NCBI GenBank assembly: GCA_023246135.1 | Contig: JAHFJB010000029.1 | Span: 1-6,206, forward strand | DNA from: Candidatus Parcubacteria bacterium | Lineage (GTDB): Bacteria > Patescibacteriota > Patescibacteriia > UBA1558 > GWA2-36-10 | Reading direction: 5' to 3' | Length of the DNA stretch: 6,206 bases | Shown here: piece after piece, positions 3,840-6,206 of the stretch | How positions within the stretch are numbered: position 1 is the first letter of the stretch | How the letters are laid out: the number at the start of each line of letters is the position of its first letter | Made by a program: the position numbers and the translations under genes | The notes under the pieces: model-generated | What the model was told of the DNA's origin: nothing | Seen by the model: the letters and a program-made list of their open reading frames with translations, nothing else | Database searches by the model: none

Positions 3840-5006
3840 ATGAAGATTCTCATTGCCACAGATAATTACTATCCCAATGTTAATGGCGCCTCGTACTCTG
3901 CTCAGCGTCTAGCCTATCAACTACACCTTAGACATCACGATGTCTTGGTGATAGCGCCCTCTCGAAAAATACATGATGAGACCTTTGTCCACTGGGACAT
4001 CAAAACATTTGGCATTCGCTCTATGCCACTGGAGCGTATACGTATAGCTTGGCCATTTATCAGCTCAAACATAATAGAGCAAACTATAAAAATTTTTAGG
4101 CCAGATATAATCCATATCCAAAGCCATTTTTATATTTCCAGAAAATCAGCCCTAATTGCTAAAAAACTGGGTATACCAGTTGTTGGCACTAACCATTTTA
4201 TGCCCGAAAATATAGTCCATTATCTGCATGCGCCGGCGCTAGCTAAAAACCGGCTGACAAAATTAGGCTGGACCCATTTTTGTCGAACCTTTAATCTACT
4301 AGATGCCGTCACTACGCCCACACAGACTGCCGCTAATCACCTAAAAGGCATAGGATTAAACAAACCAGTCAAAGTTATTTCCAATGGCATAGATTTAAAA
4401 CGTTTTAATCCGTCCAATGATGGCCAAAAATTAAAAATTAGATGCCAATTGCCAGACCGACCGATTCTACTATTTGTCGGCCGACTAGATAAAGATAAAA
4501 ATCTGGAATCAGTCATACGCGCTTTTAAAAATGTAGTGAATAAAGTCCCGATTCAGCTGGTGCTAGCTGGCATTGGCGCTGAGGAGAGCCGCTTAAAAGA
4601 GCTGACGTGTGAATTGCACCTAAAGTCCAATATCACTTTTACTGGTTTTGTCAGTAACGAAGAATTATCCAGCCTCTACGCCCTAGCCCATGTCTTTATA
4701 ATGGCGGGACACGTTGAATTGCAGAGCATATCCACCATGGAAGCTATGGCTACTGGCTTACCCGTAATCGCGGCCAATGCCATGGCCTTGCCGGAACTAG
4801 TTCATAACAAACAAAATGGATTTTTGTTTAATCACGGTGATGTTGATGCTATAGCCACAGCTATTTATAAACTATTTACAAATCCAGTTCTACATCAGTC
4901 TATGTCCCAAGAGAGCTTGGCTATTGTTGCTCATCATGATATCAACAAAGTAACAGAAGATTTTATTAATCTCTATAATAGTGCCATTTCAAAAAGACAG
5001 AGCTAA
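3840..5006 (+). CDS. GT4-family glycosyltransferase, glycolipid-synthase type
   Basis: 388 residues, the normal GT-B size. N-terminal domain: ATDNYYPNVNGASYSAQRL (6-24, acceptor-side loop), DIIHIQSHF (89-97), GTNHFMPEN (116-124). C-terminal sugar-nucleotide domain: VISNGIDLKRF (179-189), FVGRLDKDKN (212-221) with the phosphate-binding R215 and K220, FTGFVSNEELSSLYALA, then E293 and E301 of the EX7E motif in ELQSISTMEAMATGLPV and ALPELV. The ELQSISTMEAMA form and the TNH/PEN block resemble 1,2-diacylglycerol 3-glucosyltransferases and PimB-like mannosyltransferases, so a membrane lipid acceptor is the best guess. Sugar donor unknown. It is translated right after the DedA gene, one base apart, with no Shine-Dalgarno site of its own, which suggests translational coupling. 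Confidence 0.92.
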   Translation: MKILIATDNYYPNVNGASYSAQRLAYQLHLRHHDVLVIAPSRKIHDETFVHWDIKTFGIRSMPLERIRIAWPFISSNIIEQTIKIFRPDIIHIQSHFYISRKSALIAKKLGIPVVGTNHFMPENIVHYLHAPALAKNRLTKLGWTHFCRTFNLLDAVTTPTQTAANHLKGIGLNKPVKVISNGIDLKRFNPSNDGQKLKIRCQLPDRPILLFVGRLDKDKNLESVIRAFKNVVNKVPIQLVLAGIGAEESRLKELTCELHLKSNITFTGFVSNEELSSLYALAHVFIMAGHVELQSISTMEAMATGLPVIAANAMALPELVHNKQNGFLFNHGDVDAIATAIYKLFTNPVLHQSMSQESLAIVAHHDINKVTEDFINLYNSAISKRQS

Positions 5007-5016
5007 TAGCCTTATC

Positions 5017-5045
5017 TTTTTCGTTTAAACAAATTATGTTATGCT
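5017..5045 (+). promoter_or_regulatory. Likely promoter of the carboxypeptidase gene (leaderless)
   Basis: The extended -10 TGT-TATGCT (5037-5045) has a weak T-rich -35 (TTTTTC, 5017-5022) 17 bases upstream. The predicted start is at the A of ATG 5052, the same spacing as for xthA. Confidence 0.45.
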
Positions 5046-5051
5046 GTAGTC

Positions 5052-6206
5052 ATGCGTCGTTTAATTTTATTTATCTTCATATTATTTCTAATTATCCCCT
5101 ACTCAGCTTTAGGGGCTAGTTCAATTTTGGCACAAACCTATGCCGGCAAAGTAGCGATGCAGACTGAAAGCTACAACCGCCTCTGGTACATAGACCCGCA
5201 AGAGAAAACCCGCTATTATCTCAAAGATGGCCAAACTATCATGGATTTGATAAAACAAAAATCTACTGGCATTAGCAACAAAGATTTGGCCAAGATAAAA
5301 ACTCCTGGTTCCAAACAAATATCCAATGCCAAACTAACCAATCGGTTCAAAGGCCAATTTTTGCTGGCCATAGAAAATCAGGGTCAAGCTTGGTATGTGG
5401 ACCCCACTGGCATCAGATATTATCTTAAAGACGGCCAAAGTGCCTATGAATTTTTTGCTAAAGGAGCCACTAAGTTAAAAAACAAGGAACTTCTCAAAAT
5501 CCCAGTTACTACCAAACAGATTACTAGCTCCTATACTTTTGATAATGTAGCCTATGCTGTCTATAGTGACGGCGTGTATCAAGCTGGCTCATACTCTGAT
5601 GAGATCTTGCCTATTGCTTCACTATCCAAACTCATGACTGCCCTAGTTCTCCTAGACCACAAGCCAGACTGGCAAAAAATGATTACCATCACACCGGGCC
5701 AAATCTATTACCCCCATGAATATGTAGGCAATGACCCTACTTCAGAAGTAGCTATATCAGCTGGACAAACAATATCTTTTTATGACCTATGGGTAGCCAT
5801 GCTCCTCGCTTCATCCAATCAGTCAGCCGTAGCTCTAGCTGAGTCTACTGGCCTGTCGCGAATTGACTTTGTCAAAGAGATGAATGCCAAAGCCAAAGAG
5901 TTAGGACTGAAGCAAACTATTTTTTATGATATAGCCGGACTAGATGCCAGCAATGTTTCTACTGCCAAAGAAATGGCTAAGATTGCTATAGCCGCTTTTT
6001 CTCACTCCGAGATTGTGGACGCCACTGCCAAAGGCCAATATACTATGAGTCTACTAAATACTGATAACACTATGGGTACTTGCCAAGTAGTCAACAGAAA
6101 TACTAGCCTGATGGCATTTGGACCAGAAGCGGCCAAGAGTGGCTACTTGGTAGAAGCTCAACGTACAGCTGTGCTCAAAAAAGGCAATCAGGTTATTGCC
6201 ATTCTC
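5052..6206 (+). CDS. D-alanyl-D-alanine carboxypeptidase (S11 penicillin-binding protein) with N-terminal envelope repeats, 3' end cut by window
   Basis: 385 residues visible, no stop; the C-terminus is outside. Residues 1-27 are a signal peptide (MRR, a hydrophobic core, cut after ILA). Residues about 31-86 and 99-154 are two copies of the envelope repeat (LWYIDP...RYYLKDGQ and QAWYVDP...RYYLKDGQ). The catalytic domain follows: SxxK as S190-L-S-K193, SxN as S254-S-N256, and the third box as K362-S-G364 in AAKSGYL. GLDASNVSTAKEMAKIA (296-312) also fits S11. Family role: removal of the last D-Ala from peptidoglycan stem peptides outside the membrane. The third box is KSG instead of the usual KTG, a mild change. 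The S11 catalytic domain normally starts near the N-terminus, so the repeats are an added surface-binding or cell-wall module. The gene follows the glycosyltransferase by 45 bases with its own -10-like box. Confidence 0.94.
   Translation, partial: MRRLILFIFILFLIIPYSALGASSILAQTYAGKVAMQTESYNRLWYIDPQEKTRYYLKDGQTIMDLIKQKSTGISNKDLAKIKTPGSKQISNAKLTNRFKGQFLLAIENQGQAWYVDPTGIRYYLKDGQSAYEFFAKGATKLKNKELLKIPVTTKQITSSYTFDNVAYAVYSDGVYQAGSYSDEILPIASLSKLMTALVLLDHKPDWQKMITITPGQIYYPHEYVGNDPTSEVAISAGQTISFYDLWVAMLLASSNQSAVALAESTGLSRIDFVKEMNAKAKELGLKQTIFYDIAGLDASNVSTAKEMAKIAIAAFSHSEIVDATAKGQYTMSLLNTDNTMGTCQVVNRNTSLMAFGPEAAKSGYLVEAQRTAVLKKGNQVIAIL
5142..5309 (+). repeat. Envelope repeat copy 1 in the carboxypeptidase (residues about 31-86)
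   Basis: Diverged copy: LWYIDP, KTRYYLKDGQ, then helix, GISNKDLAKI. It shares the AWY/WY-DP-RYY-KDG-LAKI framework with the copies at 93-257 and 453-617. Confidence 0.72.
5346..5513 (+). repeat. Envelope repeat copy 2 in the carboxypeptidase (residues about 99-154)
   Basis: FKGQFLLAIENQGQAWYVDP, then GIRYYLKDGQSAYEF and NKELLKIP. It is closer to the left-edge gene copies than copy 1 is, for example GQAWY and LLKIP/LAKIP. Confidence 0.78.

Noticed and set aside
4990..5051. Terminator between the glycosyltransferase and the carboxypeptidase gene
   Set aside because: There is a short T-run, but the only inverted repeat (GCTA-A-TAGC) leaves a one-base loop and cannot form a stable hairpin, so read-through is possible.
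5121..5318. Minus-strand open frame of 65 codons
   Set aside because: Antisense to the carboxypeptidase N-terminal repeats, no signals of its own.

Overview
The window looks like a piece of a Candidatus Patescibacteria (CPR) genome, most likely a Parcubacteria-type lineage. This is inferred from several things: AT-rich sequence, compact small genes, protein starts with almost no Shine-Dalgarno sites, and secreted proteins carrying a roughly 55-residue repeat (core GEAWYV/GQAWYL...RYYM/YYLKDG...LAKIP) that I associate with this group. No marker gene in the window fixes the phylum.

Left part, minus strand (1-2042): a secreted protein cut by the window edge (two copies of the envelope repeat around a Ca-binding DTDND segment, then a Pro/Ser/Thr-rich linker), exodeoxyribonuclease III (xthA), and a small Cys-rich zinc-ribbon protein. 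The zinc-ribbon gene is a GC-rich, self-contained unit with its own sigma70-type promoter, Shine-Dalgarno site, leader hairpin and terminator, and it stands apart from the AT-rich neighbours.

Centre, plus strand (2053-3230): a tRNA operon with a good promoter (TTGACG-17-TAAAAT) and a strong terminator. It holds tRNA-Leu(CAA), Ala(GGC), Pro(GGG), initiator fMet(CAT), Met(CAT) and Asn(GTT), all with encoded CCA. The spacers hold two strongly folding elements. One is a 73-nt, CCA-ended tRNA-like structure after tRNA-Pro. The other is a branched inverted-repeat element after fMet. A small GIY-YIG nuclease gene (UPF0213/YhbQ type) sits between tRNA-Met and tRNA-Asn, and its stop codon lies inside the tRNA-Asn gene. 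The initiator tRNA has unusual bases (C33, U72, A29:U41).

Right part, plus strand (3225-6206): a DedA-family membrane protein and a GT4 glycosyltransferase one base apart (an operon), then a penicillin-binding D-alanyl-D-alanine carboxypeptidase (S11) cut by the window end. The carboxypeptidase carries two N-terminal copies of the same envelope repeat found in the gene at the left edge. Together these suggest envelope work: lipid carrier or lipid translocation, glycolipid or glycan synthesis, and peptidoglycan trimming.

Across the window, -10-like boxes lie 6-9 bases before the ATG of xthA, the DedA gene and the carboxypeptidase gene, with no Shine-Dalgarno site. This points to leaderless mRNAs. 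The one clear exception is the GC-rich zinc-ribbon gene.
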